64,000 nucleotides of DNA from Fictibacillus phosphorivorans (GTDB taxonomy: Bacteria > Bacillota > Bacilli > Bacillales > Fictibacillaceae): positions 2,294,001 to 2,358,000 of the forward strand of contig NZ_CP015378.1 of NCBI RefSeq assembly GCF_001629705.1, given 5' to 3'. Shown piece by piece: positions 8,227 to 17,408 of this stretch. A model generated the notes under the pieces. It was not told where the DNA came from and searched no databases. It saw nothing but the letters and a program-made list of their open reading frames with translations. A program made the position numbers and the translations under genes. The stretch's first letter is position 1. Every line of letters begins with the position of its first letter.

Positions 8227-8742
8227 TATAAGCACTCCTAAAATGAGATTTTATCTATTTTATTACAAAACACTGGTTGAACTACAAAAAAATAAATCAT
8301 ATTCATCTATTACCTAAGTTTAACTAAACCCCAAAATCTAATAATGTTTATTACTACTCAAGTGTTTTATGATTTCCCTAAATAAATCCCTTAGGTGCAT
8401 TTCACCAACGTTTTCAATGCCGCTTAATAACGAGAAGTACTTTTTAGATAAAAATTTGTTGCATGAAAAATGGAAAAATGTTGAGTTTATATTAACATAA
8501 ATATACAATTTACAATGAACTTATTAACTGACAAAAATTCTTTTTTAAAAAGACTGATGTAGAATAGTCTATTAAAACGGAACTCACCCCATTGATTGTG
8601 AATCTTGAAGAATATGATCTAGACCAACTATTAAATGACGTATAACAGCAATTCAAGCAGTTCACTCTCAGTATCATACTCCCTTTTGGAGGCTACACCA
8701 CATTTCTTTTTAAGAAGTGTGTAATATCTGGATCGATTATTT
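8227..8742. other. Spacer without recognisable gene
   Basis: AT-rich intergenic stretch between divergently oriented genes. A short plus-strand frame (LIVNLEEYDLDQLLNDV from about 8591) ends at TAA and shows no family resemblance. Nothing else is supported. Confidence 0.5.
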
Positions 8743-8801
8743 AAAAGGAGTGGACCGTTATTCAACTTCTTAGAAATTACCTACTTATTAGTTTTACGAG
8801 T

Positions 8802-9539
8802 TTGTTTTTCCTGAGTATCATCTTCTTCTCATACAGATGGTACGGCTGGGGAACACTTTCAGTACTATCGTTGTTCCTGATCTACCAAACAAACACCAAA
8901 TATCGACCTACCTTATCTCTATTCATCTTCTTTTCGATAGGGCTGGTTTTGTTTGTTATAGGAAGTGACTATTTTATCTCTTTAGAACTATCGAAAGAAA
9001 CCAAGGTTCTATTAAACAGATGTTTACTTCTATGTATGATCATCGGTGTTTGTATCTCTTTAACGTTATCTAAACAAAAGATAAATTTCTTTACTTCGAT
9101 GCCGAACTGGAGGGGACGAATTGCATTTCCTCATCATACGTTACCTACACGGACCTTTTTCCTGTTCGGACTGCTCGGCTCGTTTACAATCTTCCTCCCT
9201 CTCTTCTTCAAAGAAGACGTGGTGATAGAAAATAACTTTTTGATGTTTGCATTACTCTTCTCTTTGATCAACGCTCTATTAGAAGAATTGCTGTGGAGAG
9301 GAGTCCTGTTATCATCTTTAAAAGAAAACATCTCAACACCATACGCTGTAGTTACCACGAGCATCGGATTCGGTCTGTTACATCTATCAATAGGGATTCC
9401 TTTTGTTATGAGTCTACTCTTTTCACTAGGAGGACTGTTTTATGCGTTTGTTGTCTTAAAAACAAATAGCATTTATCCCGCAATCGTCTTTCATTTTGTC
9501 ATAAACATGGGTATGGTATTGAACGAATGGATTATTTAA
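8802..9539 (+). CDS. CPBP family intramembrane metalloprotease
   Basis: A membrane protein of the CPBP (Abi/CaaX-like) glutamic protease family with the full motif set: EELLWR (EExxxR, about residue 164), HLSIG (about 193) and HFVINM (about 232). The first reachable TTG at 8802 falls inside a hydrophobic helix. The frame stays open back to 8745 and a strong site AAAAGGAG at 8743-8750 sits nine bases before an in-frame ATT at 8760, so a non-standard ATT start adding 14 residues is possible. A hairpin terminator follows. Some relatives process bacteriocins or confer immunity, but nothing nearby supports a specific job. Confidence 0.88.
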   Translation: MFFLSIIFFSYRWYGWGTLSVLSLFLIYQTNTKYRPTLSLFIFFSIGLVLFVIGSDYFISLELSKETKVLLNRCLLLCMIIGVCISLTLSKQKINFFTSMPNWRGRIAFPHHTLPTRTFFLFGLLGSFTIFLPLFFKEDVVIENNFLMFALLFSLINALLEELLWRGVLLSSLKENISTPYAVVTTSIGFGLLHLSIGIPFVMSLLFSLGGLFYAFVVLKTNSIYPAIVFHFVINMGMVLNEWII

Positions 9540-9576
9540 TTAGTCCCACCACTCATCACCTCCAAGATTACTTTTA

Positions 9577-9597
9577 GCAGGCTCGATGCCTGCTTAT
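9577..9597 (+). terminator. Hairpin after CPBP gene
   Basis: AGCAGGC pairs with GCCTGCT around TCGAT and leads into an AT-rich tract. Confidence 0.6.
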
Positions 9598-9632
9598 AAT
9601 ATAAAAAAAAACACCGTTTTTTCTCCATGCGT

Positions 9633-9658
9633 AAAAAAAAAAGCTCCTGTTAAGGAGC
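9633..9658 (-). terminator. Terminator of the ArdC-like gene
   Basis: On the minus strand GCTCC-TTAACA-GGAGC followed by ten T. The hairpin overlaps the last codons of the ArdC-like gene. Confidence 0.85.
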
Positions 9659-10420
9659 GATCTTTACCTTCTCTACCTCAGTTCCGAGAATATAATCGGC
9701 CGCTTTTTGTGCTTGTCCAGCTGCTTGTACGACGATGCGGCTGTCTTCTTTTAATACTCGTAACCAGCTCTCGATATAACTCGCGGAGTTCGGAATCGTG
9801 TTATCGATACCCGCTACCCCGCATAACATCGCGGCTCCCATCTCCGCAACAAGCTCTTCTTTGGAATAACTTTCATCACCGAACGCGAAGTGTTTAGAGA
9901 CGATGGCTTCTCGTTTCAACCGACATTCATGCCCCGTAGAGTGGACCATCTCATGAAACAAGGTGCTGTAATACTCTTCTCGTACCGTGAAATCTTGTAA
10001 CGGCGGACAGTTGATTCTATCAATGAGTGGCATATAGACCGCATGCCCTCGATAAGAACTATAGTCCGGCGCATCCCTATACCCTTTAACGATTTTTTCT
10101 GCTTCTTCAAGGGGATCATGATCAAACGTCTCATCTCTTCTTTTACTCTCTAGTCCCTCCACTTGAGAACCAACGTGGAACACTCTGTAATAACGTAGGT
10201 ACGGAATTTTATCTTCATTTTCGTCATCCGCTTCCTTCTCTAGCCACGTCCAGAACACCACCATATGAGATTTAGCCCCTTTCTTCACCTTCCCTCCCGC
10301 TTCTGTGATTTGTTTAAACGTCGGGTACTCTCCAGCAGGAAGTAAGAACGTGTTGATTCCGCGATAAGCTTTCAGATGAAAAATACTATTTCGAGTAAAA
10401 AACGAAAACGACACTATCAA
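9650..10420 (-). CDS. ArdC-like antirestriction/zinc peptidase, N-terminally truncated
   Basis: A protein of the ArdC family: an N-terminal ssDNA-binding domain (recognisable from AYRGINTFLL and GAKSHMVVFWTW) followed by a zincin-like peptidase with FHEMVHSTGH (HExxH plus third His) and the Glu in KEELVAEMGAAMLC. ArdC proteins are carried by plasmids and integrative elements to protect incoming DNA from restriction. The usual first 40 or so residues up to the conserved YRGIN are missing; upstream sequence shows no match, and the start is a weak TTG. This is probably a relic of a mobile element, consistent with the short RadC gene further right. Confidence 0.82.
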   Translation of the reverse strand: MIVSFSFFTRNSIFHLKAYRGINTFLLPAGEYPTFKQITEAGGKVKKGAKSHMVVFWTWLEKEADDENEDKIPYLRYYRVFHVGSQVEGLESKRRDETFDHDPLEEAEKIVKGYRDAPDYSSYRGHAVYMPLIDRINCPPLQDFTVREEYYSTLFHEMVHSTGHECRLKREAIVSKHFAFGDESYSKEELVAEMGAAMLCGVAGIDNTIPNSASYIESWLRVLKEDSRIVVQAAGQAQKAADYILGTEVEKVKIAP

Positions 10421-10604
10421 TAGAGTCCTTTAATTTTTTATGAAAATTGTTTTATGTTTGAGAACTGTATTATTATCATCCATGCACTTCAGTATAGAGT
10501 ATCCTTGGAATAACCTCTTAAATTTTTTTACAAACAAGCTATTCTATTGATAGGGTCATTAGAGAATGGTTTTTTGTAATAGACATTAGGAAGGAAGAGA
10601 AGAG

Positions 10605-10886
10605 ATGGAATTAGATACATATTCCCCACCTACTTTTTCAGCGAAGACTTTTAATTGTCCTCACTGCGGAGAACTATCTGAACACGCGTGGGATGAGATC
10701 CACCACAATGAACAAGATTACACAAGTAAAGCACTCGATTCAAAGCGCGTTTCCACACTATCAGATCCTGATTATTCGGACCAGAACCACGTTATCTCCA
10801 TCAGTAGATGTCAAAACTGTAACTTATATTCTTTATGGAGATATTCTTCATTGATCTATCCCACCAAGATGATCAATGAATCATAA
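10605..10886 (+). CDS. Zinc-ribbon N-terminal fragment, DUF4145-like
   Basis: A 93-residue protein with two CxxC knuckles: CPHCGELSEHAW (about 18-29) and CQNCNLYSLW (about 69-78). This layout is that of the N-terminal zinc ribbon of DUF4145 proteins, which usually continue into a HEPN-like helical domain of about 130 residues. The continuation is absent, so it is either truncated or a stand-alone ribbon. A good site (GGAAGGAAGAG) precedes the ATG. Confidence 0.55.
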   Translation: MELDTYSPPTFSAKTFNCPHCGELSEHAWDEIHHNEQDYTSKALDSKRVSTLSDPDYSDQNHVISISRCQNCNLYSLWRYSSLIYPTKMINES

Positions 10887-11050
10887 TAAATAGATAACAA
10901 AATGTACTATCTTAAACACTTGTTTAAAGTTCAAAAACAGGTGTTTTTTTCTTTTTTATTTTCTTTACTCGTATTTACCGCAATCTTTATTGAACCGTAT
11001 AGAAAGCGTGGAGTGAATCTTGTATGGTTAATGAAAGAGGAGGTCTAGAT

Positions 11051-11758
11051 ATGGTCGAACAACTTACTGCATCAGCAACAGAAGTTCATTTATGGTTTGT
11101 AGATTTACAACAGCCTTTAGATATGGATATCTCTATCCTCTCAGATGACGAGATCGCTCGGCTGAACACCTTCAAAGTTTCTGAACAAAAAGACACCTAT
11201 CTTAAATGTCGTTACGTGTTGAGACATTTGTTAGCGTTATATATAGAAGAAATTCCTTCATCAATCTCTCTTTCCTATAATTCATATGGTAAGCCTTATT
11301 TAACAGACAATCCTCTTCACATCAGTTTCAATATCAGCCACTGTAAACACTCGGCTGTGATCGGTATAACCAAAGGAAGTAGTGGTGTAGATATTGAATG
11401 TACGACGGGTCAGAGTTTGAAAGAAGCTAGTTCTCTTTTTTTAAACGACAACGAAATGAAAGTACTCAAGCTCTCTTCAGATCCTGAAAGTGCTCTACTC
11501 CATCTATGGACGCAAAAAGAAGCGATCTTAAAAGCAGAAGGCACAGGCTTCAGTTCCTCTCCTCATGCTATTACAGGTTATGTCACTTCCTCTGTTCAGC
11601 TTCAAAACGCGGAAGTTGATCAATATCACCTCAATTCTTTTATGAGAGGAAGTAACATCGTATCAATTTGTACATCAAACCCCGTTGATATAAAGCAGTT
11701 AGATTTCTCCTCACATCTGCTCAATAGACCTTTTCCACAAACTCTCATTTATGGTTAA
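11051..11758 (+). CDS. 4'-phosphopantetheinyl transferase (Sfp-like)
   Basis: A 235-residue Sfp-superfamily enzyme that moves phosphopantetheine from CoA to a carrier protein serine. Motifs appear in order: GKPYL (about 76), FNISHC (about 88), GVDIE (about 107) and WTQKEAILKAEGTG (about 154), with the magnesium ligands Asp and Glu present. I start at ATG 11051 because GAGGAGG lies eight bases upstream. No peptide synthetase or polyketide genes occur in the window, though fabF-like genes do. It lies directly upstream of the PadR-type operators of the ABC operon but with its own start region. Confidence 0.93.
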   Translation: MVEQLTASATEVHLWFVDLQQPLDMDISILSDDEIARLNTFKVSEQKDTYLKCRYVLRHLLALYIEEIPSSISLSYNSYGKPYLTDNPLHISFNISHCKHSAVIGITKGSSGVDIECTTGQSLKEASSLFLNDNEMKVLKLSSDPESALLHLWTQKEAILKAEGTGFSSSPHAITGYVTSSVQLQNAEVDQYHLNSFMRGSNIVSICTSNPVDIKQLDFSSHLLNRPFPQTLIYG

Positions 11759-11772
11759 TTTGCCTCATTTTG

Positions 11773-11835
11773 TATATACTCAGTAAATATAATTGTATAT
11801 ACTGAGTATATATATTATTATATACTCAGTATATA
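11773..11835 (+). promoter_or_regulatory. Triple TATACTCAGTATA operator array for PadR
   Basis: Three copies of a dyad of the form TATATACTSAGTATATA lie at 11773-11789, 11795-11812 and 11819-11836, just before the ABC transporter ATG. Their spacing of about 23 bases would place them on the same helix face. The operon ends with a PadR-family regulator, so these are probably its autoregulatory sites. Confidence 0.75.
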
Positions 11836-11851
11836 ACACAGGAGGTAGACC

Positions 11852-12583
11852 ATGATACATGTGCAGAATCTTGAGAAGAACTACACCATCGGCACCAAGT
11901 CCTACAATGTTTTAAAGGGAGTAGACTTTAAAGCAGAAGAAGGAGAGTTCATAGCAGTCATGGGTCCTTCAGGTTCTGGTAAGAGTACCCTTTTAAATCT
12001 TCTAGGTGGCCTTGACCAGCCTGACAACGGATCGATCACGATTAACGAAGAGTCCATCCATACCATGAGTGAAAAACAGCGTACGCTGTTTCGCCGGGAA
12101 CAGATTGGTTTTATATTTCAGAACTATCAATTGCTTCCAAACCTGACTGTTGAAGAGAACGTAGGTTTTCCGATGCATGCTGCTAGTAAGAAAAGAACAG
12201 ATATCCATCAAACGGTCTCAAACCTTTTGAACGCGGTCAGTCTTACAGGAAAAGAGAAGAACTATCCTTCTCAACTGAGTGGGGGTCAACAACAACGAGT
12301 AGGCATCGCAAGAGCGTTAAGCATGGATCCTCCTTTGATCTTAGCGGATGAACCGACCGGTAACTTAGACCGAAAATCAGGAACTGAGGTACTTCGCTTA
12401 CTCACGACACTTCACCAAGAAAAGAAACTTACGATCATCATGGTCACCCACGATGTTTACGCAGCAAGTTACGCAGATCGTATCATTCTCATCAAAGACG
12501 GCCTGATTGAATCAGACATCCGTCAAGGGGAAGGAGCAAACACCGATGTTATGGCAAACATCTTGGCGAAACTTAACTCGTAA
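11852..12583 (+). CDS. ABC transporter ATP-binding protein (LolD/MacB type)
   Basis: A 243-residue ATPase. Walker A GPSGSGKST (about 38), Q-loop FIFQNYQLLP, signature LSGGQQQR (about 144) and Walker B ILADEPTGNLD (about 165) are all intact, followed by the switch His in VTHD. This group pairs with FtsX-like permeases for peptide or lipid export, or for antimicrobial peptide resistance. The last 38 bases overlap the permease gene. AGGAGG precedes the ATG. Confidence 0.95.
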   Translation: MIHVQNLEKNYTIGTKSYNVLKGVDFKAEEGEFIAVMGPSGSGKSTLLNLLGGLDQPDNGSITINEESIHTMSEKQRTLFRREQIGFIFQNYQLLPNLTVEENVGFPMHAASKKRTDIHQTVSNLLNAVSLTGKEKNYPSQLSGGQQQRVGIARALSMDPPLILADEPTGNLDRKSGTEVLRLLTTLHQEKKLTIIMVTHDVYAASYADRIILIKDGLIESDIRQGEGANTDVMANILAKLNS

Positions 12584-15011
12584 GAAAGTACGTACACTTC
12601 TTACCCTGCTTGCTATCATACTCGGAGTCTCCTCCATGTTCGCTGTGATCAGTACGGTAGAGACCGCACAGGATGTTACGACGAAACGGTTAGAACTGTA
12701 TACGGGAAATGCTGATTATTCTATCTTAAGCCGTGAGAACCTGTTTGCTGAAGACGTATTAGCTAAAACAAAAGATGTTGACGGTGTGAAGAGTTCACTC
12801 GGTCTCATCCATAAACAAGCTTACGTGGATACCGGTCAAGAGGGACTGGATCAAGACCAAAGAAGGATCCGGCTGACTGGGCTCTCTTCTTTTAACAGCG
12901 AATTGTTATCTTTAACAAACGTTGATGGAGAACTGAACAAAGAAGGAGTGATTCTTCCAAAGTCTACAGCTGCCATTTGGAACTTGTCTGTCGGTGACTC
13001 GATCGACGTCAACCTTCCAGAAGGAAAAAAACAAACAACTGTAGCGGCGATTGTTGGAGATACTCCTCTTCTAGAAGGACCAACAAGCTGGGAAGATGCA
13101 AAGAACAAAAGTTGGCGGGCATTACTACCACTCGACACCCTGCAGGAATGGTACTCTTTAGAAGATCAAGTACAAGAAGTTCGTATGAAGTTCGATAAGA
13201 AATCTACCGACCAAATCGTATCGGACCTAGAACGAACGATCTCAGATGATAATGTGTATCTGCAAGAAGTCGTTCTAGATGAAAAACAATCCAATCAGTT
13301 AGAAGAACTCTATTTGATGCTGTATGTGATCGGCGGACTCGCGATGTTCATATCTGCATTCATCTTATATAACACTCTGTATGTCACGATTGTAGAAAGA
13401 AAAAATGAGATCGCCGTCATGAAGACGATCGGATACACACCTTCACAGATCAAGAAAATCTTCTTAACAGAGGTATTAACACTCTCTGTCATGGGTATCT
13501 TGATCGCTCTCCCGATCGGTTTTGGATTGGGATCGTTGCTTCAGACTGGATTGTTTAGTTCGTTTCAAACTGATTTCGATTTTTCCATGAAATATCAATG
13601 GGCGTTATTACTTTCCATCGCGCTAGGTCTGTTGATTCCGCTTGTAGCATCCTTATTACCGGTGACTCATGCGAGTCGCCTTGATATCATAAAGACGCTA
13701 AAAAACATACCAGAATCAAAACCAAAGACGAATAAACTACGCGTTGTGTTAGGCGTCATCATGCTAGGTTTCGGATTGATCGAGCACGCGCTATCCATCT
13801 TTTTCTTATTCTTTGGATTTGCACTGCTCTTTCCTACACTGATGAAATACACGATTTCGTCTATCAAGAGAATGCCGTTGATCGGATTTGAAGGAAAGAT
13901 GGCATGCAATAATTTGCTTCTCACGTTGAATCGGTCTGCGAACATGGCGTTGATCTTAGCGTTTGCGATCTGTCTGGGCTTGTTCGTCTCCTCTATCTTT
14001 ACATCACTTGAGAACAACACGAAAAAAGATATCGCTCGTTCTTTTGGTGGAGATATCCAGGTCACGACCGAACAAGAGATCACAGAACAAGATGTTAAAG
14101 AACTGAAGAATGTTCGTGGGGTCGATGATGTTTATTCGTACCATGAAACAGATGTTACGTGGGATACAGATAAAACAAAAAGACAGATAAAAATGGTGAG
14201 TGTTGACCCTGAATGGAACGAGAAACATCCTCTGTTCTATTTTGATACAGAACAAGAAAAGACATCAATCGCCTTTGAAAACGGAAAAGGCGTCCTACTT
14301 GGCTCATTTGCTTTTGATGAATGGGGCGGTAAAGTGGGAGAAAGCATCAAGGTTCGTGTGAACAACGAGGTTCAGTCGTTGAAAGTAATCGGTAAAGTGA
14401 ACACGAATCATCACGGAGGGTATGCAGCGTTTTTAGAGAACGATCGTTACGATATGATCGTTCCTGGCAGCCAGCCTTATCATGCCTTATTAACCGTCTC
14501 AGAAGAAGGTGCAGAGAACTGGATTAAGAACGATCTTTTAGCAACCTCCCCTTTTAACATTCTGGAGATACAGACGATGCGAGAAGAAGTGATCAAACAG
14601 GAACGGGCCATTCCGGGTGTGAGAGCTCTATTTAACGGGCTTCTGTTCATCACGATCTTGGTTTCTGGTATCGGAATCGTCAATACGTTACTCATGAATG
14701 TAATGGAGAGGATGCGTGAACTCGGAGTCATGCGAGCGGTAGCTTTTACCTCTTCACAGATCTATAAGACGATCCTGACAGAAGGGCTTTTGATCGGAAT
14801 TAACGGAATCGTATTCGGTATCATCATGGGAGTTATAACCATCTACCTCAACACGTTAACGACAAAAGATGAGATGATCGAATTCACACTGCCGTTCAGT
14901 ACGTTACTCGTTAGTATACTGATGGGAGTGATTGTAAGTCTTCTAGCAGCGTACTTACCTGCTCGGAAGGCTGTAAAATACGATCTTCAACAAGCGTTAA
15001 AACATGAGTAA
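12546..15011 (+). CDS. FtsX-like ABC transporter permease
   Basis: An 821-residue permease with an N-terminal membrane helix (LLTLLAIILGVSSMFAV), a large extracellular domain, a first FtsX block (about 255-390), a central pair of helices and a second extracellular domain ending in another FtsX block (about 680-815), i.e. a duplicated MacB/FtsX fold. I start at ATG 12546 because AAGGAG stands nine bases before it; upstream in-frame starts lie deeper inside the ATPase gene. It forms an efflux or resistance transporter with the ATPase and is probably controlled by the PadR protein encoded just downstream. Confidence 0.92.
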   Translation: MLWQTSWRNLTRKKVRTLLTLLAIILGVSSMFAVISTVETAQDVTTKRLELYTGNADYSILSRENLFAEDVLAKTKDVDGVKSSLGLIHKQAYVDTGQEGLDQDQRRIRLTGLSSFNSELLSLTNVDGELNKEGVILPKSTAAIWNLSVGDSIDVNLPEGKKQTTVAAIVGDTPLLEGPTSWEDAKNKSWRALLPLDTLQEWYSLEDQVQEVRMKFDKKSTDQIVSDLERTISDDNVYLQEVVLDEKQSNQLEELYLMLYVIGGLAMFISAFILYNTLYVTIVERKNEIAVMKTIGYTPSQIKKIFLTEVLTLSVMGILIALPIGFGLGSLLQTGLFSSFQTDFDFSMKYQWALLLSIALGLLIPLVASLLPVTHASRLDIIKTLKNIPESKPKTNKLRVVLGVIMLGFGLIEHALSIFFLFFGFALLFPTLMKYTISSIKRMPLIGFEGKMACNNLLLTLNRSANMALILAFAICLGLFVSSIFTSLENNTKKDIARSFGGDIQVTTEQEITEQDVKELKNVRGVDDVYSYHETDVTWDTDKTKRQIKMVSVDPEWNEKHPLFYFDTEQEKTSIAFENGKGVLLGSFAFDEWGGKVGESIKVRVNNEVQSLKVIGKVNTNHHGGYAAFLENDRYDMIVPGSQPYHALLTVSEEGAENWIKNDLLATSPFNILEIQTMREEVIKQERAIPGVRALFNGLLFITILVSGIGIVNTLLMNVMERMRELGVMRAVAFTSSQIYKTILTEGLLIGINGIVFGIIMGVITIYLNTLTTKDEMIEFTLPFSTLLVSILMGVIVSLLAAYLPARKAVKYDLQQALKHE

Positions 15012-15033
15012 AAAGAAGGAATGAGGAGTTTTT

Positions 15034-15531
15034 ATGTCAGTAAAGCATGCCATCTTAATTCTCTTATCACAATCACCTAGGCATCGATACGATCTAAAAG
15101 TGTCCTTTGAATCTATGGTCTATAGACAATGGGAGATCAACGCCGGTCAGATCTATACAACCATCGACCGGCTGGTCAGAGATGGGCTTGTAGATGCATC
15201 TTCTGAAGAAGAGACAGACCTTCGTATCTATCGTATTACCGCTAAGGGTGAGGAGGAAATACAAAAGTGGCTGCTGGAACCTGTGGAGAAGCCACTTTTA
15301 AAAGACGATTTTTATTTTAAACTGTTATGTGTGAAACAACTGAGTTCGTTCAACCTAGAGAAGATGGTCAAACAGCAAAAAGAGACGATCATTAAAAACA
15401 TCTTAGAACTGCAGCTATTAAGGAAGAACATCCCTTTTACAAAAGAGAATGAGACCATACTTTATCTGATAGATGGGAAGATCCTTCACCTTGAAGCAGA
15501 TATGAAATGGTTAGAAATTATCCCCGATTAA
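15034..15531 (+). CDS. PadR family transcriptional regulator
   Basis: A 165-residue regulator with the PadR winged helix (residues 1-75; AGQIYTTIDRLVRDGLV is the recognition region) and a C-terminal helical dimerisation segment. It lies 22 bases after the permease gene and is followed by a small membrane protein gene. PadR proteins of this type repress multidrug or peptide exporters and respond to the exported compound; the triple dyad at 11773-11835 is the likely target. Confidence 0.92.
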   Translation: MSVKHAILILLSQSPRHRYDLKVSFESMVYRQWEINAGQIYTTIDRLVRDGLVDASSEEETDLRIYRITAKGEEEIQKWLLEPVEKPLLKDDFYFKLLCVKQLSSFNLEKMVKQQKETIIKNILELQLLRKNIPFTKENETILYLIDGKILHLEADMKWLEIIPD

Positions 15532-15547
15532 AGGAGAGGTAAACATT

Positions 15548-16207
15548 ATGATGGACTTTATCTTAGAAAATAAATGGCAGTTCTTGATCATCGCAGAAGT
15601 TTTCTTTTGGATTTTCTCATTAACGTTCCTTGTCGTTCGCTATTGGTTCAACCTAAAGAAATTAAGCATCGTCTTCTTTTTCCTTTTTATCATCAACGAC
15701 CTCTGGATCGCGACCATGGGATTCATGGATTATCTGAAGACCGGAAACTTTACGAGCTACCAAATCGTCATCTTGATCATCATCGTCTATGCACTCACTT
15801 ACGGTAAGTCTGATTTTAGAAAACTGGATATCTTTATTCAGAAAAAGGTAGCGAAATGGAAGGGTGAGCCGATTCCTGAGTTAAAAGGACCCGAGAAGCT
15901 CTATGGTAAAGACCTAGCACGTCAAGAGAGAAAACATTTTGCGATACACCTCTCGATCTTCATCCTGGCCCATATTGGTATGTTCCTTGTATACGGTCTT
16001 TCCGATCAGCTCACACAAACTGAAAACATCGAACAGTTGTTGTCTCAGTGGTTCAGCAGCAAAGATGCACTCTATCCGTTCAACAACAAATCGATGAACA
16101 ACCTGAGTAGAATCTGGACCCTTGTCTTAGTCATCGACGGAGTCACGTCCCTATCGTACACGTTCTTTCCGAAGAATGAGAAAAAATCCGTCTTTTCAAA
16201 TAACTAG
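15548..16207 (+). CDS. Four-helix integral membrane protein of ABC operon
   Basis: A 219-residue protein with hydrophobic segments at about 10-32, 38-58, 68-86 and 135-150 and a weaker one near 190. I do not recognise a named family. It starts 16 bases after the PadR gene with AAAGGAGAGG upstream, and a terminator follows, so it is the last gene of the transporter operon and may be an accessory or immunity component. Confidence 0.75.
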   Translation: MMDFILENKWQFLIIAEVFFWIFSLTFLVVRYWFNLKKLSIVFFFLFIINDLWIATMGFMDYLKTGNFTSYQIVILIIIVYALTYGKSDFRKLDIFIQKKVAKWKGEPIPELKGPEKLYGKDLARQERKHFAIHLSIFILAHIGMFLVYGLSDQLTQTENIEQLLSQWFSSKDALYPFNNKSMNNLSRIWTLVLVIDGVTSLSYTFFPKNEKKSVFSNN

Positions 16208-16278
16208 TATACAAGAGCAAATCGTGACAACTTAGTTCTTCTTTTTAACATTAAGTCATGATACCTTATAGTTAACAG

Positions 16279-16325
16279 AACCCACAACGCCTCTTAACAA
16301 TGCGGACCAATGTGGGTCTTTTTTT
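16279..16325 (+). terminator. Terminator of the ABC operon
   Basis: AACCCACA pairs with TGTGGGT(C) and is followed by seven T. Confidence 0.8.
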
Positions 16326-16474
16326 ATCTCACTCCCCTTTCCCACAGGAAGAATTTCAACGAACAAGTCAGACCTCCCTAAATAAATCTAAGTAATATAC
16401 TTCTTGGAAACATCATAGTAACTTCTAAATAAGCAATTTCTAATTCAGCACTTGTTTGAACGGTTTTTCAATCA

Positions 16475-16513
16475 AAAACGAGTATAAAATCTATCAGATT
16501 TTATACTCGTTTT
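16475..16513. terminator. Long perfect hairpin (bidirectional terminator)
   Basis: AAAACGAGTATAAAATCT and its exact reverse complement flank ATC, giving an 18-base perfect stem with A and T runs on both sides. It lies between the ABC operon and the minus-strand CPBP fragment. Confidence 0.8.
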
Positions 16514-16540
16514 GGTTTGCTATCGGTTCGAATCTACTTA

Positions 16541-16735
16541 TTAATTTCCAATCAGTACTCCTAGGAACAGGATGGCGTTAAACAAACCATGAATAATCAT
16601 AGGAACATAGATGGATCTTGTCTTTTCATATGCAAGAGCGAACAAGATTCCGTTCACGATGTTTACAGGTAGGATGTCGAGTGAGGGTAGGTGAACAAGA
16701 GAGAAGATGATGGCATTTAAAAGTATGGCCGGCCA
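16541..16735 (-). pseudogene. C-terminal fragment of a CPBP protease gene
   Basis: The minus strand reads WPAILLNAIIFSLVHLP and later MIIHGLFNAILFLG before TAA, which are the second and third motifs of CPBP intramembrane proteases. The N-terminal half with the EExxxR motif is absent: at about 16735 the sequence switches abruptly to an RND transporter fragment on the other strand. Confidence 0.8.
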
Positions 16736-17408
16736 CTGTTTTTACTCACGTGTTAGAAGGAAGAAGAGAAACGTTTCCAAATGATGACCTCAAGAAGAAT
16801 ATGGAAGAGGCAGAGCGTGAAGTAAAAGAGATCGTCTCTACGATCGAACTTCCTGCTGCAACAGAACAACCGAAAGTAGCAAGATTAAGCTTTAACGATT
16901 TTCCGATCCTCGTGTTGTCACTCGCGGATGACAAACGAAGTATCGAAGAACTCAGTAAGATCGCAGAAGATGACATCAAAAGAGATTTTGAGAGCATCGA
17001 AGGGGTTTCAGAAGCCAAAGTCATCGGTAACAAACAAAAAGAGATACAACTCTCGTTCTCTCCTGAGAAGTTGAGTCAGTTTAAACTCCAAGAAGAGAAC
17101 GTTGTAGAATATGTAAAAGCATTGAGCAAAGATACACCGCTCGGCTTACAAGTGGTCGAGCAAAAAGGACAAGCTTTCGTCGTGAATGGAGCAGTCGCTT
17201 CGATCGACGATTTAAAAAGTCTAGAGGTTCCCACGATTGAAAATGCTGAAGGCTTCGTGACGCTAGGGCAACTGGCTGAAGTAAAAGAAGTCACAAAAGA
17301 ACAATCCGTTGCCAGAATCAACGGAAAGGAAGCAATCGGGATTCAAATCTATAAAAGTGCTGCAGGAAACACAGTTAAAGTGGTAGATGGCATCAAAGAG
17401 AAGATGGC
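16736..17408 (+). pseudogene. Internal fragment of an RND (AcrB/SwrC-like) transporter gene
   Basis: About 220 codons of the periplasmic-type porter domain of an RND pump are open on the plus strand (PKVARLSFNDFPILVLSL, IEGVSEAKVIG, EAIGIQIYKSAAGNTVKVV). Bacillus SwrC is the closest type. Both ends are missing: the left edge abuts the CPBP fragment, and after KVVDGIKEKM the frame continues only through antisense fabF sequence. It is a remnant of a gene of about 1,000 codons. Confidence 0.8.

Noticed and set aside
9586..9897. Plus-strand open frame over the end of the ArdC-like gene
   Set aside because: Antisense to the zincin domain; low-complex start (poly-K) from the terminator region.
12851..14731. 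Open frames on the minus strand across the ABC permease gene
   Set aside because: They are antisense to an intact, well-conserved permease and lack ribosome sites and family resemblance.
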